Shown piece after piece: positions 1-12,142 of a stretch of 64,000 nt of DNA. The notes under the pieces were generated by a model that saw nothing but the letters and a program-made list of their open reading frames with translations, was not told the DNA's origin and ran no database searches. Positions within the stretch are counted from its first letter, which is position 1; each line of letters begins with the position of its first letter. The position numbers and the translations under genes were made by a program. Source of the stretch: Heterocephalus glaber (Eukaryota; Chordata; Mammalia; Rodentia; Bathyergidae); contig NW_004624743.1 in NCBI RefSeq assembly GCF_000247695.1, positions 6,272,594 to 6,336,593 on the forward strand. The letters run 5' to 3'.

Positions 1-68
1 CTCTTCCCCTTCTTTCTCATCATAAAAGCCTCAAAGACAAAGAGGAAAGAGACAGAGAAACACACACA

Positions 69-100
<32 letters not shown>

Positions 101-3083
101 GACTTGGGGACTGTTTTGAACTTTAGCAGAGTCTCTCTATATAGTGTAAACACAAAGAAACTTAAGTGATTTTCCATATCAGATTTTGACAAAAGAAAGA
201 TAAAATCAGAACTCTGAAGAAATTGATCACTTTGCCTAAGGCTTTTTCTGTAAGTCTTGGAAAAAATGTATTACAGAGTGGGAATGGAAGTAGGGAAAAT
301 TAAATAGCCACTATCTTCAAGGAACTACGAACAGGCATGAATGGTGAGAAGTCAAACATCGAGTGAGAGAAATGGCTGATTTAGTTAAGTTTTGGCTAAA
401 AGATTACATTGAAACAAGAACTAACCTATAAACCAGAAAATGTTGATAGAACGCTACACATCTAACCCTTCGCATGATTCAATAGGATTTACCTGTTGCT
501 TATTGTCTGACATTGCTAAAGAAATGCTAGCATCTGTAACAGTAGCTAGACCTAACTTTCTGAATAGAAACAAAGTCCACATTGTTTTCTAGCATCTTCC
601 CTGAACATTGTAGATTTCCTTGTTTTTCTAGATTTTAAAGGTTGATTCTAGAATAAGAGCATTTCTAGATTTTCTTGCAGTTCAGGATTCTGTTCTTTTT
701 AACATTATTTCTTCAGGTTTAGTTTAGGATTAACTTCATCTGCCTACACCTCCTTCCATGTAATCAAAATATAAGCAAGAAAAATTTTTTATTTTTTTTT
801 TATTCTAAATTTGACACACTCTATGGACAAATATCTCGTTGGTTTGGGATTGGTAATTCTTCTTTGACTTAAACAGTTTCCTGGCTTTCCTTTGCATGAA
901 AAAATATAACACTACTGTGAAAGACAGAATAATTTTGAAGAATGAGGGAAGAAAAATTACTGTGAGGTTTTAGCAGCAGAATATCACAAAATTCTTAAAA
1001 CGGATAATATTTTTCCATTTTCTTTGGACGCATGAAAGCACAGAGTTGATCAAAGAGTCCATCTCTAACAAATAGAGTAAACTGCTTAACAAAAAATTTT
1101 GTGGACAAATCTCTAGTTTTGACTCATTTTATGTCCTGCTTTCTTTTCCTTCCAATTTCCTCATTGGTATTGTTATATTGTGGTTGTGTTACTGGAGCAA
1201 ATGCTTCAAAAGAGGCATAGTAAAACATTTTGTGATCAACATTCACTTGTTTAAAGAGAGGATGATCTTGCTTTGAGTATTTACAAACTATACATTAATA
1301 CATGATGGCAACCATGAGAAGACAGAGCATGGAATAAATTTATATGTTGTCCTAAAATTTCAACCATGGAGCAGGTGGAAGGGGAAGAAAAAGACCCTTT
1401 TTGAATAAGCTCCTCAATCCCACTCCTAGGAAGTAACAACTTTTAACAATTTCCAATGTACCCTTCTGGAAATTGGAAATTATTTATGCATATAAGAAAA
1501 TACCAACAAATGGAATCATATAGTACTAGAGTGCAATTTGCTTATTACATTTGTAAGGATGTTTCTAAATTAGTATCTATCCTCTCAAGTCACTTTCAAG
1601 ACAGTATTTTGCAGTAGAGATACACTATATTATATATTATATAAGTGATCCTCATTCATAGATTCCAGATTATCATTTTCAAACAGTTAAGTGATTATGC
1701 GTGTAGATAATTTACTCTTCCAATCCTACAGAGTTTACATTGAAATTTGATTTATAGTTAGAGTCAGTATTAACTGTATAAAGTACAATGAAAGCATTCT
1801 TTAGTTTGAAAAAACTGCTGAATTTTAAAGAAAGAAGAAATCGAGGTTATTTTTTTCTTTTAACATCTATATTTAACATCAATAAAAACATTGGCCCTCA
1901 AACTGAAAACCTTATGGAAAAATAAAATAAATTTTTCTTAAAAACAATAAAAATTGTTTAAAGTAACAAAAAGGAAACTTTCTCTGCTACTCAGTAGTTC
2001 TGATTTTGCTTGATGAATTGATACAGTTTTCAGCAAATGCCAGAGTGACGAAGTCCAAGGTTGAAAGTTAAGGTCAGGATTTGAAGTGTTTAGATTTGGG
2101 GCCTTTTCCCTCATAACATGAAGTCAAAAATTGCTTGTCACCATTTAGCTTGATAAGAAGCTGAGGTTGATCTCAATTTCAAGTCCTTCCATGTAGTTAG
2201 TAAGTATAATACATTTGAAGACTGCAGTGGAATCCTTCCACCGATAATTTAGTGCAGGCTTCTTGAGTGATCAGCAGGGCTGCATACAGCTGCAGGGCTT
2301 TCTCAAGTTAATGCCTGAGATCTTCAGGGGTGTCCACTCAACCCAAGCTGGATGACCTCAACCCCAGGCTCTAGTTAGAGCCCTGCAGATCCCATCTACA
2401 CATTGCTGCAGTCTTGCAGCTGCATCCCTGTCTGAGAGGATGTGGGGAGGAGCACTTGGCATTTTTGCTGATCAGATGAAGGATTTCTAATAGGAAAACA
2501 TAGAAATAATAAAAATAATTCTTGGTGAGAATTCACTGTATGATAAAAAAGATCCCAACAATTTATTTTTGACATTAAAACTGTGAAATAAAAAGGAATA
2601 AAATTGAACACAGCAATACTTGTTGAAGGGAACAATGGAAATTTTTCTCTTACAGTAAAATCTTCCTTTCCTCATATGTAAAATGAAATGGCAGAATCAG
2701 ATGTAGGATTCTAAATACAGTGCTTATTCCCCTCATCCATAGAAACACATTAACTGCACCATCCTTCAAATTAGTTAACTTTTAAAAATGAAAATGTGGC
2801 AAATCAGCCATAACATAGCAGAAATCACAGAAACTGACATGTTCTAAACTTACTCTGTCAGCTTCTATATTTGAATCTGCCTAAATTTTCATTCAGTCAT
2901 TAAATAAATGTACTATCTTGAAATATTATTAAAGATAATGTGTTGAGGCTCTAACTTGTATCTGCTCCTACTATATTTCTTTTCTCTGTAACTAGAATTC
3001 ATCCAAACTTTTGTAAAGTCTGGGGTCCAGGGTGTTGATAGTATAAGAGGTAGAGCAGAAGTTGACTGAAGAAGTCTCCTCCC
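1..3083. other. Unannotated AT-rich stretch with one CA microsatellite
   Basis: Apart from the CA tract at 61-100 and short T- and A-rich runs (about 788-800), I recognise no repeat family, RNA gene or credible exon here. The open frames on the minus strand around 2396-2675 are short, overlap each other in different frames and show no domain. A slightly GC-richer block at 2240-2460 has no match I can name. Confidence 0.6.
61..100. repeat. (CA)n microsatellite
   Basis: About 20 CA units with one TA interruption near 73-76. This is a simple sequence repeat with no coding content. Confidence 0.95.
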
Positions 3084-3126
3084 TTATTTATTTATTCATT
3101 CATTCATTCATTTATTTATTTATTTT
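3084..3126. repeat. (TTTA)n/(TTCA)n tetranucleotide repeat
   Basis: The tract begins with TTTA units, changes to about four ATTC units and returns to TTTA units. It is a compound microsatellite of about 43 bases. Confidence 0.9.
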
Positions 3127-3650
3127 AAGAGAGAAATCCATTTAAACGATTAAACCAATTCACTCCAGAGTGGAAGGGGTCAAAAAACATCTTCTAGTGA
3201 ATAACACAGAAATTAACAATTTATTTTTCAGCTGTGATGATGATATAATGAAAAATGGATAATCTTTTTTGACATTCAAAGTGGGCTGTGAACCATTTAG
3301 ATACTTGTGCAACCTTCAGAAAATAAGTGCTGCTCTCTTTCCAAGCATGCCAAAAATCATAATTAGTATTAAATTACTCATCACCCTGGGTTCTGGGGGA
3401 TTAGCTTTAGATTTAGCTTGATTTAGAAAAACAACTTTTTTTTTATTTTTTACAACGTATGATAGAACAAAATTCATATTTCTGCAGGCAGCTGTTGTAA
3501 CTTTCATTTTACAGAGAGTAACTTGTAATGATTGATGTTTCAAACCAGACATTTGTTGTCTTTTAGGGACGGGGGATAGCTTTGTCATTGTCCTCCCCTT
3601 AAAAGTAGTAGGCATGACCATGTGTTGCTTAGGCCAACTCAAGGTGTATG

Positions 3651-3690
3651 GGTGTGTGTGTGTGTGTGTGTGTGTGTTTGTGTGTGTGTT
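3651..3690. repeat. (TG)n microsatellite
   Basis: A run of about 19 TG units with one TTTG interruption. The open frames of 98 and 148 codons that cross it encode only alternating residues there, such as CVCV or HTHT, and are not genes. Confidence 0.95.
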
Positions 3691-3949
3691 GTATGAGACA
3701 GGCTTTGCCATTCCCATAAGGGCTTCTATGAGGGACACCAGATTATGCCCAAAGCAGGCCATGAGCAGTGCAGGCTTTAAAGAGTTAACCCTACAATTGG
3801 CTTGTTTTGAGAAGCAAGTCTCACTGAAGCCTACATGCCGAGGTCAGAGTGACTCTTACCCAAATTCCATTCCAGAGTTGAAATCTTCTTTAGTAAGAAG
3901 ACAAGGTTAATTATTAACCACAAACTATATTTTGTCTGTTCTATTCCTA

Positions 3950-4197
3950 ATTTAAGAATGCTTTGTCTCTTCCTTTATAAGCTTTGCTTGCATCAGCAAC
4001 ATGTCCATAGCAACTGCATGTCCTCTCTCGCAGCCCCTTTACCTCACTCTCACTGTGATGTCACCAATAAATATCGACAGCTCTGGGTGTTCAGGGCCTT
4101 TGCTTGTTTGACCTTGGTTGCACAAGCACTGGTCATCCCGACTCCCATTTCTCTGTCTCTTTAATTCTGTGTTTGAGTTTTTCTTTCAACCTTGCAT
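3950..4197 (+). mobile_element. Possible degraded retroviral-type LTR (ERVK-like)
   Basis: The segment has the order expected of an LTR. A TATA-like TTTATAAG lies near 3974, an AATAAATA polyadenylation-like signal near 4069, and a TC-rich U5-like tail of TCTCTGTCTC character follows at about 4150-4190. After 4197 a stretch beginning TAGCACCAAGCAGGAGG weakly resembles a lysine-tRNA primer binding site with several changes. I see no second LTR and no gag, pol or env remnant. The left edge was not found. It may be a solo or partial LTR, or a chance resemblance. Confidence 0.3.
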
Positions 4198-4616
4198 TGT
4201 AGCACCAAGCAGGAGGTTAGAACCAGCCTTGGGGTCTCTGATAGGCTCCATCTCTCCTTGCCACTGTTGAGAATGCTGCATCTCATGGCTGCACCTTTAG
4301 CATTGGTTCAGGAGTGGAGAGGTCACCAGGAGGGCCCTCAGTCTGCCCACCAGGACGTGAGTCTGAGCAAGAGTCACAGTGCTTTAATATGCTGGAGTTG
4401 TCTCCACTGAATAATGTGGCATGGCCTATGTAGTGCAGTCAATGATGAGGCTTAGAGCAAGCAACTTGTTTCAGTCTATTTCTTGGTGAATCTCTGCTGA
4501 TGTCAACCACAACCTTCCTTGCTAAGGACCCATCTTGCTAGGTAATGACCCTGAAGATTCAGTGTTGAGCTATAGAGTTGGGGAGAGACATGCACAGGGT
4601 GTGTCCTTCTGTTATT
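4198..4616. other. Unassigned sequence next to the possible LTR
   Basis: This is mixed-composition DNA without a recognisable repeat. A 72-codon open frame at 4192-4410 has no domain. If the upstream segment is an LTR, this could be decayed internal sequence, but nothing seen here proves it. Confidence 0.35.
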
Positions 4617-4705
4617 AAAAAATTTGATACAAGATCCCAATGATGAATGTAACTGTATTGTATACCTAAAATGTACCAATAAACTTAATGGAAAAAAAAT
4701 TTGGT
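4617..4705 (+). mobile_element. Very short L1 3'-end insertion with target-site duplication
   Basis: About 65 bases (4629-4693) match the 3' terminus of the L1 family seen antisense at 6160-6395. Shared landmarks are CCCAATGATGAATGT, TGTACCAATAAACTTAATG and a following A run. The flanks AAAAAATTTGAT (4617-4628) and AAAAAATTTGGT (4694-4705) agree at 11 of 12 bases, as expected for an L1 endonuclease target-site duplication. The copy is an extreme 5' truncation carrying only the last part of the 3' UTR. Confidence 0.75.
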
Positions 4706-6150
4706 CATGAGCTCACATTAAATTCATAATTTCTAGAATCCATTTCCTCTCTCCCTCACCAACACACATACCTCTAAGAAACAGTAATAAGAACTGCCTA
4801 TATATTTCTGAAGCCTCCTGTTTTCTCTATTCTTTCTTAGGCTTTAACAACAGTAGCTCCTTAATCACATCCGCAAGTCATTTAAATATCCTAGGATATA
4901 ATTTATCTGAGCTGAAGGCTTGAATTAATTTAAAGCTGTGAAGCACTCCCTTATTATCTCTGCACCTAGCTGGCTCTTCAATTCCCTTCTAATGATATTT
5001 GTTCTAGGTTTGCCCGCTTGGAAATTATTTTCCTTGATGGAGAAAAAAAGAAGCAAAACAGAATATGAATAAATTTCCATGCTCTGCCTTGCTGCTATAT
5101 CTTTTATCAAAGCTTGTAGACTTTTCCTGAGACATGTGCATTATTTTGAACATTATGTATTTTTGCTACATAGTTAAGAAATGCTATTTATCAGGAATGA
5201 AATTTACTTATAAACTAGTAAAGCTAAAACTAGAACTTCATACACAAGTGCTTAAACACATTCCGGAGGTGACCTTGACACGAATCTGCATTTGGGAGGT
5301 CAAAGGAAATCCCCTGGATTACCTTTGGTGCGAGGAACACTAGGACTGAGGCAGTCTTCCATCTGAGGCAGCCTAGGGCAGCACTTTCATACACAATCAA
5401 CTGCAAGTCAACATACACTAACCAAAGCTCCTCCTCCACATCATTGCTGTTACCTCAGCTCAGTGACAGAGTTTCTGGCATTGATGCTGGAAAATTTAGT
5501 GCTCCACTTATGCAAAGATTGTGGGCTTAGTTTATGACAAGGAAAGCTTCATTCTTAGTCTTTTTTTTCTTAAATCATGACATCAAATTCTTTTACAAGT
5601 TTTCTACTGTTGAGTTTTGATTCCACTTAAATTTATTTCTTATTCTGTTCAATATCTTAAAGTCCTTGTTATTTTGTCTTGAGAGCTTTCAAATGCTCAA
5701 GATCCTTGTAAACTTTTAGATTTTCATCCAGATATTCTTTCATGTTCTCAGCCTCAAACGTTTGGGCTCAGTTTTTTCCCCATTCAGGCAGAGAGATTTT
5801 TCTCTTTGGTTTCTGACCAATAAATTTGATCAGAAGTTCATATTAAGTCTGTAATATGAGGAATTACTACTCAGAATCTGAATTTTCCTAATCATATTCC
5901 CTTTGAGAATCATATCGTGCCAAAGTTCACTATCGTCAATATGATTGAGGCCAGAAAGTGTCCCCTCCATTAATAAAGCTTTCTTTAACATTAGATAGAA
6001 ATGGTCTTCAGTTGTTTACTCACAAGACCTCATAGTCTACAGCTCCTGATATCCTCACAAAGCTCTTTTTTTTCCCATGAATACCTTAGTCTTCAAGCTT
6101 TCCGTGAGCATTGCATTAGCCCCAGCACGCACACTTTTTGGTCATTCTTT
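4706..6150. other. Unannotated AT-rich stretch
   Basis: No repeat family or exon was recognised. Minus- and plus-strand open frames around 4925-5440 overlap each other, and none shows a domain or a start context that stands out. Confidence 0.55.
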
Positions 6151-6159
6151 TCTTTTTTT

Positions 6160-6395
6160 TATTCATTAAGTTTATTGGTACCTTTTCAGCATTCAATATG
6201 CTGACATTCATCATTGGGAACTTGTACCTGTACATGATGTATCTTAGTTCTTATTTTTTCCCCCTTTCCCTGCCCTCCCTTCAACCCTCCACCTCTCCCT
6301 ACTTACAAAGACTTTGTTTCCATTTTTTCCTTTTCTCATATTTATTTCTTCCCTTCTTTCCTTTCACCTCCCCCTCCCAGTTCTTGTTCCTATGT
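6160..6395 (-). mobile_element. L1 3' UTR fragment, 5'-truncated, minus strand
   Basis: Read on the plus strand, a T-rich run near 6150-6165 is followed by AAGTTTATTGGTACC, then ATTCATCATTGGGAAC, then a long pyrimidine tract containing CTTACAAAGACTTTGTTTCC. This is the reverse complement of the L1 3' UTR present in sense at 57250-57448, so the two copies support each other. On the element's own strand the tract is purine-rich, which is typical of L1 3' UTRs. It ends abruptly near 6395 without ORF2 sequence. Open frames across it are shadows. Confidence 0.8.
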
Positions 6396-6557
6396 GAAGT
6401 GACGCAGTGAGAGACTCTGAGGGAGAATCAGGATGAGGCCAGCCATGACCCTACAGGCTGGGGACCTGGCTCTGGATGGAGGACTGTGAAGGGAGAAGAT
6501 CCCAGAGTCTGCTGTCTTTCCCCAGAGGACTGCTGGGGAGGCACAGGTCTGCAGACA

Positions 6558-6654
6558 GTCTCCACCAGGGATGGCGAACCCTTCAGAGCTTTCAGTGATA
6601 ACAAACAGCCGGCTGTGGCACGTGCGCCCTAGGTTCACCACCACTGGTCTAGGC
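6558..6654. mobile_element. Small hAT-like inverted-repeat element (MITE-like)
   Basis: The ends CAGGGATGGCGAACC (from 6566) and, on the other strand, CAGTGGTGGTGAACC (from 6646) are imperfect terminal inverted repeats of about 15 bases starting with CAG. The flanking octamers GTCTCCAC (6558-6565) and GTCTAGGC (6647-6654) share 5 of 8 bases, as expected for an old 8-bp hAT duplication. The 81-bp body encodes nothing and has a perfect 12-bp palindrome, ACAGCCGGCTGT, near its middle. The exact family was not identified. Confidence 0.55.
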
Positions 6655-6761
6655 AGTTAGCAGACTTGGTCCACATAATATTAGATTTCTCCAGCAAATC
6701 TGACAAAAGTCACAAAAGACAGATACAGATTTGTGCATAAATGTGTTATTATATATTATAA

Positions 6762-6936
6762 NNNNNNNNNNNNNNNNNNNNNNNNNNNNNNNNNNNNNNN
6801 NNNNNNNNNNNNNNNNNNNNNNNNNNNNNNNNNNNNNNNNNNNNNNNNNNNNNNNNNNNNNNNNNNNNNNNNNNNNNNNNNNNNNNNNNNNNNNNNNNNN
6901 NNNNNNNNNNNNNNNNNNNNNNNNNNNNNNNNNNNN
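6762..6936. other. Assembly gap (175 N)
   Basis: The run of N is flanked on both sides by AT-rich sequence (ATATATTATAA and TAATATTTTATATATC), so the missing part is probably an AT-rich simple repeat. The open frames that appear to cross it are artefacts. Confidence 0.97.
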
Positions 6937-9900
6937 TAATATTTTATATATCTTGACTATTTATAAATGGTTGCTTTATATACTTATTTTTTTGGCTACA
7001 GTCTATAATGCTTTCTTCTACTCTTTCCTATTAAGCACATTTGTAGAACATGTTTTTCAGCATTAATAATTCAATACTTACTTTGAGGTAGCCAGCCCAA
7101 TGTGGTCAGATTTCAGTGAAGACATTAATTTTGCTTTTCTTCTTTTTTCCAAAGACCTAACAATATGCATTTAATTTGCATGGGTCCCCTTTTCCTGTAC
7201 ACCCTCTCTCCTTAGGTTTCCGTAATTGCTGGCAGAAATGCTTCACACAAATACACAGACAGGTAAAAGACAAATGAATACAAATAATTCTATGAAAAGA
7301 AAAAGATGTGCTTTCATTATTCATGAACTTTATAATTTTGTGGAGAACCATTATTTTTCAGAGAGTGACTGCATAAAAGTACTCACATAAATGTGTGTAC
7401 ACTAATTATAATAATTTGCAATAATTCAACATTCTTTTGTAGTCAGAGCAAAGTACTGTGTTCTTCTGGCTGCATTTTTGTTGTTATGCATTTGTCAATG
7501 TTGTGAATTCAATGGCTCCCTTTGGCCATCATAACCTGAAATGCTCTGTTGTAGGAATGCTTCTTAAATCCTTTAACCTCTTTTAAAGAGACACAAAAGT
7601 TAAATCAAGAAAATGTCTCCTGATCATTTTAAAAATCAGTAATGACTGTATAACAGTAATATCTCTTTTAGTCGTGTGTGACAGAGGCAGTATGTTTTTC
7701 AGAGAAGCAGTTATAGGGAATTTAATAATCTAGTCATGAATAGAAGAAAATGGAAAGTCTGTTTATTATAATTATATGCACAGCATTAGAGGTGGCTGCA
7801 GCACCATCCTGGTGAAAAGACCAGTTTCAGAGGAGACATAAGGAGCTGAAAGAGGCTGAGAAGAGCTACCTTTGGAAAGGAGTCTCAGAGGTAATGTCAT
7901 GAAAATCAGTGTACATAGTGAAAAGAGAACTAACTTTGCTAATGTATAGTGTGGAAAGGCTTCTAACCATGCTTTTGATGAAAGCAGAAGTATAAAATTT
8001 GGAAGGCATCAGTTCTTCAAAAAATTGTACCTTCTGTACGTGGTCTTCTGGTTTGTGTCATAAAAAAGGCTGTCTCCAACCCCAAAGCAACACATATCTT
8101 TGGTTTTGAATTAAATTTGGAACTGATACTTTACAAATATATTTGCAGTAAGCATGATTGATGACAGAACGCATAAAATAATCACAAGAAATCTTGGAAA
8201 TTTGATCTTTGTTAATAGTCAACTAATTTGATTCCTCTTGCTACATTGTATACAATAGCATAAAAGCATTGACTTAAATAAAGTATTTTAGGTCCAAAAC
8301 AAGTTCTTCGCAGCTAATGATTTATTGGAAAGATGTGCTGGGAAAATTCCTTAGATGGTGTATTCATAGTTTATATGACTATGACATATATCTGTAAAAA
8401 GCCACTTAGAAATGCCTCAGGAACTTTATGATAATTTGCCAATTTGTAGTTGTAAGTTGCTTTTAATTCTAATTGCAATGTGATTCAATAAAAACAAAAT
8501 TTTACAATAAATAAAACGCTTCAGTTCAGGCCCAACTCAGGACAACACCATCTCAAATTGTTTGCTAATTAAATAAATTGAAGTGAAAGTATTGGGAACA
8601 TATTTTCTAACGTGTAGTAATTAAACAAATAAGTAGTAAAAGTGAACAGATGTGTGGCTGGAAGGGAATGAAGAATAGAAATATGAAGAGAGAAAGCAAA
8701 GGGAGAAAGAAAATCTAGAGTCACCAGGAAAACCTCCTGGATGAACGGAGGCAGGAGAATGAGTTCCTGGCAGTTACGGGAAGTATTTCTTGTTTTTCTG
8801 TTCTGATTTTGTCAATCATGCACAGATCTGAACCTCACCATCAATTCCATGTCTCTGTCTTCTCCTCCCTCTCCCCCCCACCCCGCTCCTGCTTTTTCTT
8901 CATTCCTTGGACGCAGTGTGTGGACACTTTCATGTCCTTAGTGTGGTTCCCTCGACGTTAGTGTGTTGCCTGCGCACGTGCTGCGACCGAGACCAGAATC
9001 ACAGCTGTGCGTCTGACAGGACCCATCCACGTGGCTTCTGGAAACCTCAGTTCTAGTCCCACCTCTGGCTCTCGTTAGCAGTTTCACACACCAGACTTCA
9101 CTCCTGGATTTAATTCCAAGAGATTGTATTGGATTAGTTCTGTTTGTCCTTTCCTGTGTTAATTTAGTTCAACTTTCTCAATTGAAGCTTCATGAAATTA
9201 AGCTATGGAGAGAAATATCTACAGCTAAACATCTCATCTATCTTGTAGTTGTGTCAGGCTGTGTTCATATTACTTCATCTATCTAGACTTGTGTTTATAT
9301 AGAATTCTGTGTGTGTATAAAATAAAGCAGCTGAGGATCCCCCCTCAAAACAACAAAAAGCATTACTGTCTCTAAAATATCCTTCAAGCAGTACCTTGTG
9401 ATTCTAGGACAGTACCCAAAATCCTCCCATGGGATTTCTTTTAGATTGAGGAAAAACAAATAGTTCAGTGCTAGAAGTGAGAGACAAGGGATTTTTGATG
9501 CAGATGAGCATTTATCCAGGGAATAGGAAGAGTGATGAAGAAGCATCACCTGCTTTCTGAAACAGGTAAACTACAGTTCTGTGACTACTGTTATGAAAGG
9601 AGCAGGTTTATACTTCTAAAATATAGTTAGTGTCTTGGCTTGGCTTGGCTTTGTTTTGTCTTTTGTCAGGGTGTTGTTCTTCTATCGGGAGCTATGTCAT
9701 ACGCAGAAAGGTACAAGGTATGATAAGAAATAAAGTGAATGTTTACATTTAAAAATATTTATAACAGTCAGACCTACTGCCATTAATCCCCCTCAGCATA
9801 CTGGGTTTGAATACACTTATCCACTGTTCTTGCCACTTTTGGAAGCATCTCTGGAGATCCTCTTTCACAAGGTCTGATAAAAACTATGGTGAATGCTGCT

Positions 9901-10019
9901 GCCAGGTGCCGTGCAACTGACAGGCAGGCTGGTAGAGCACAGCGGGCCATCGCTGTAAACCTCCTTCAGCAGATCTTGCGCCAGGTCACTTCTGACTCAC
10001 AATGACTTTGAGGCAGTCA
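6937..10019. other. Unannotated stretch
   Basis: I assigned no repeat family here. The block at 8850-9080 is richer in GC and CpG than its surroundings and contains a pyrimidine run (about 8858-8886). It has no recognisable exon, TATA box or repeat. A short TGGCT-type repetition occurs near 9633-9652. Confidence 0.55.
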
Positions 10020-10175
10020 ACGGGAGGTAAACATTTTGAATCAGTTCAGCACAACAAAGCAGCCAGGAAAAGACATGGAAGAGGCACTTCCAGAGCTATT
10101 TCAGAAAACGGCAAGAATGACAGGGTTAAGGTGTTCAGAGTGGGCAGGAATATTTTGCGGAGGATTCATAGCAAT
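10020..10175 (+). pseudogene. Mariner-type transposase C-terminal remnant
   Basis: One frame from 10026 reads GKHFESV, the conserved block near the C-terminus of mariner-family transposases. A second frame then reads EEALPELFQK, and a third gives GQEYF near 10140-10155, matching the terminal FQ..W...W.KC....G.YFEGD pattern of the family. At least two frameshifts and in-frame stops separate these blocks, so this is a dead fragment. The catalytic DD(34)D part and the inverted repeats were not seen; upstream sequence may hold more decayed parts. This assignment rests on motif order and spacing rather than an alignment. Confidence 0.6.
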
Positions 10176-12142
10176 ATATCTTTCACTGAAATATTCTTTT
10201 AAAAATGTAAACATCAATCATTTTTCACTCATACCTCATATATCGACACACATTCCTTTACATAATATTTGCAACTAACAAACTATAGTTGATATATTTG
10301 TCACTGTTTGGTCATAAACTGATGACAACTTTTGGTAGAAATTTTTAGTAACTATTTTAACAATTTCTACATTCTCTAGTAAGGGTTAGTGGCAATCTGA
10401 AATTGGAAAAATGTTCAGGGAAAGAAAAGCACCTCAGCTTTGGTTTCTCTGTTCAGTAGTACTCTCTTATCCATGGGGAACAACCTCCAGTTTCAGATAT
10501 CTGAAACTACAATGGACTGGACCCTATAAATTAGGCTCTGTATACATTACCTGTGGAGGACAATATAAACATAACTAGGATAAAGCTTAATATATACATT
10601 AGGCATTAGATCAACAGCAACAACAGTGAAATACAGGAAGAAGCACAGCAACGTTCTGCAGGGAAGGTTATTTAAAACTTATTTTCAGAATGTAGTTGAC
10701 CACCGGTAACTATAGTGGTGGAAATTGAGACCATGACTCAAGGGCAGACAGCGGCCTATATATCTATCCACATCAAGCTGTTTGAAAGGAGAAATCATTT
10801 TCAGGGTATGAGAACAGCCACAGTCCGTCATGTGAAAGCTTTCTCACGCACTGAATTTAACAGAAAACTGGGAAAAGCAGCTCAATTTGGGTCAGGTCTA
10901 GAAGAGTGTAATTTTTTTTTTTTTTTTTTTGGACAAAAACGAACTAGTGTTTATAACCATAAATATAGTCTAGTAAGTGGTATTCGACACTTTGAGTCCT
11001 TCTGTACGTCTTTATTGCACACTGTGTACCTTGTGCACACGTGGGCAATGGCAGGAGCTATGAGCTAGCAAACACTATCTTCCTGTTAAAATGTTCCTGT
11101 GCTTCCTCAAGCACGGTCCTGTGGAATTTTCTTGGTAAATATCGCCCCCTTCAGTTCATTCCCAGGGCGTGCAGGTTAGTGAATGGAATTTAAATTTGCA
11201 CTAAGCAAGGATTTGAAAGCAGCCAGGCCCACTCAAGGCTGACGTCACCTAGTCCACGGACGTTCTAGTTCCTTCGCACGCATTATTTCCACGTAAGAAA
11301 AGGGTTTTTGACTGAAGGCATCAGGAAGCAAAAACCTTAATTCCCACATGAAGGAAATAACGACTGGATTACCTTCAGTGGCAAAGAAGGACTTGAAACT
11401 TGTACAAATTTCCCCTAAATTCATATAGCCCCGTTTTATTTACTACAAATAAAAATAAAAGATATTGTGAGCGTTCTTTTGCTTTAGGGCCAGAGACGGC
11501 AGTGCACAGCGGAGAGGAGTATATTCAGCCACGCTTCGTTATTGGTTTAATAGCTTTGGCAACAGTTATTTCCACAGCATTCTGTTTACTGAGTAAACCA
11601 GGGTATTATAGAAACCCTTTTTGTTTACAGAGGCCTAGGAGAACTTCTGAAAGTATTTTGGGGAAAAACAGCTGCTTTTGCAGAGAACATACAATTTGAC
11701 ATTTTCTTTTTAAAGAAACTATTATTAATCATTTTAACAACCCCAAGATGCAATTGTAGACATTTTGAAATATTCATTAGAGGCCTATGAACGTATTTAG
11801 TGATTTTATAAAACATTCCACAGGCTTATTCCAGCTTCCAAGAGTTTCCTGAAGGCAAAAGTCTCAGACACACGATTTGTCACTAGGCAACAGCGTATTA
11901 CATAAGTATTAATTCTGTGGTTTACTTCGCTGGCCTCTTTCTACTGCCTTCAATTCCAAATGACTAAGGGTTAAGCCCACTTCTACATTTAATTATAGAA
12001 TTTCCCCGCAAGCAATGATTTTCAAGACAATGACAGTTTATATTATAGACAGAGGCCCCTTATAGGAGATAAAAAATAGATAACTTTTATTGTTCCCAAC
12101 ATATATGGGTAGAAGATACAAAGAGCATGTTAAATGTTTTGG
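10176..12142. other. Unannotated stretch with a 19-base T run
   Basis: No repeat family was identified. A T run lies at 10912-10930. Open frames at 10715-11068 and 11400-11699 are short and show no domain. The part at 11040-11560 is less AT-rich and contains a perfect CRE-type octamer, listed separately. Confidence 0.5.
11240..11247. promoter_or_regulatory. Perfect CRE-like palindrome TGACGTCA
   Basis: The octamer TGACGTCA is the full consensus binding site for CREB/ATF bZIP proteins. It lies in a locally CpG-containing, non-repeat segment. An 8-bp match is expected by chance about once per 65 kb at even base composition, so a single copy alone does not show regulatory function. Confidence 0.25.

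Noticed and set aside
3316..3910. Open frames of 148 and 98 codons on opposite strands
   Set aside because: Both cross the TG/CA microsatellite and read as HTHT or VCVC there; no domain or codon signal.
6731..7066. Open frame of 111 codons across the N run
   Set aside because: Most residues are X from the assembly gap.
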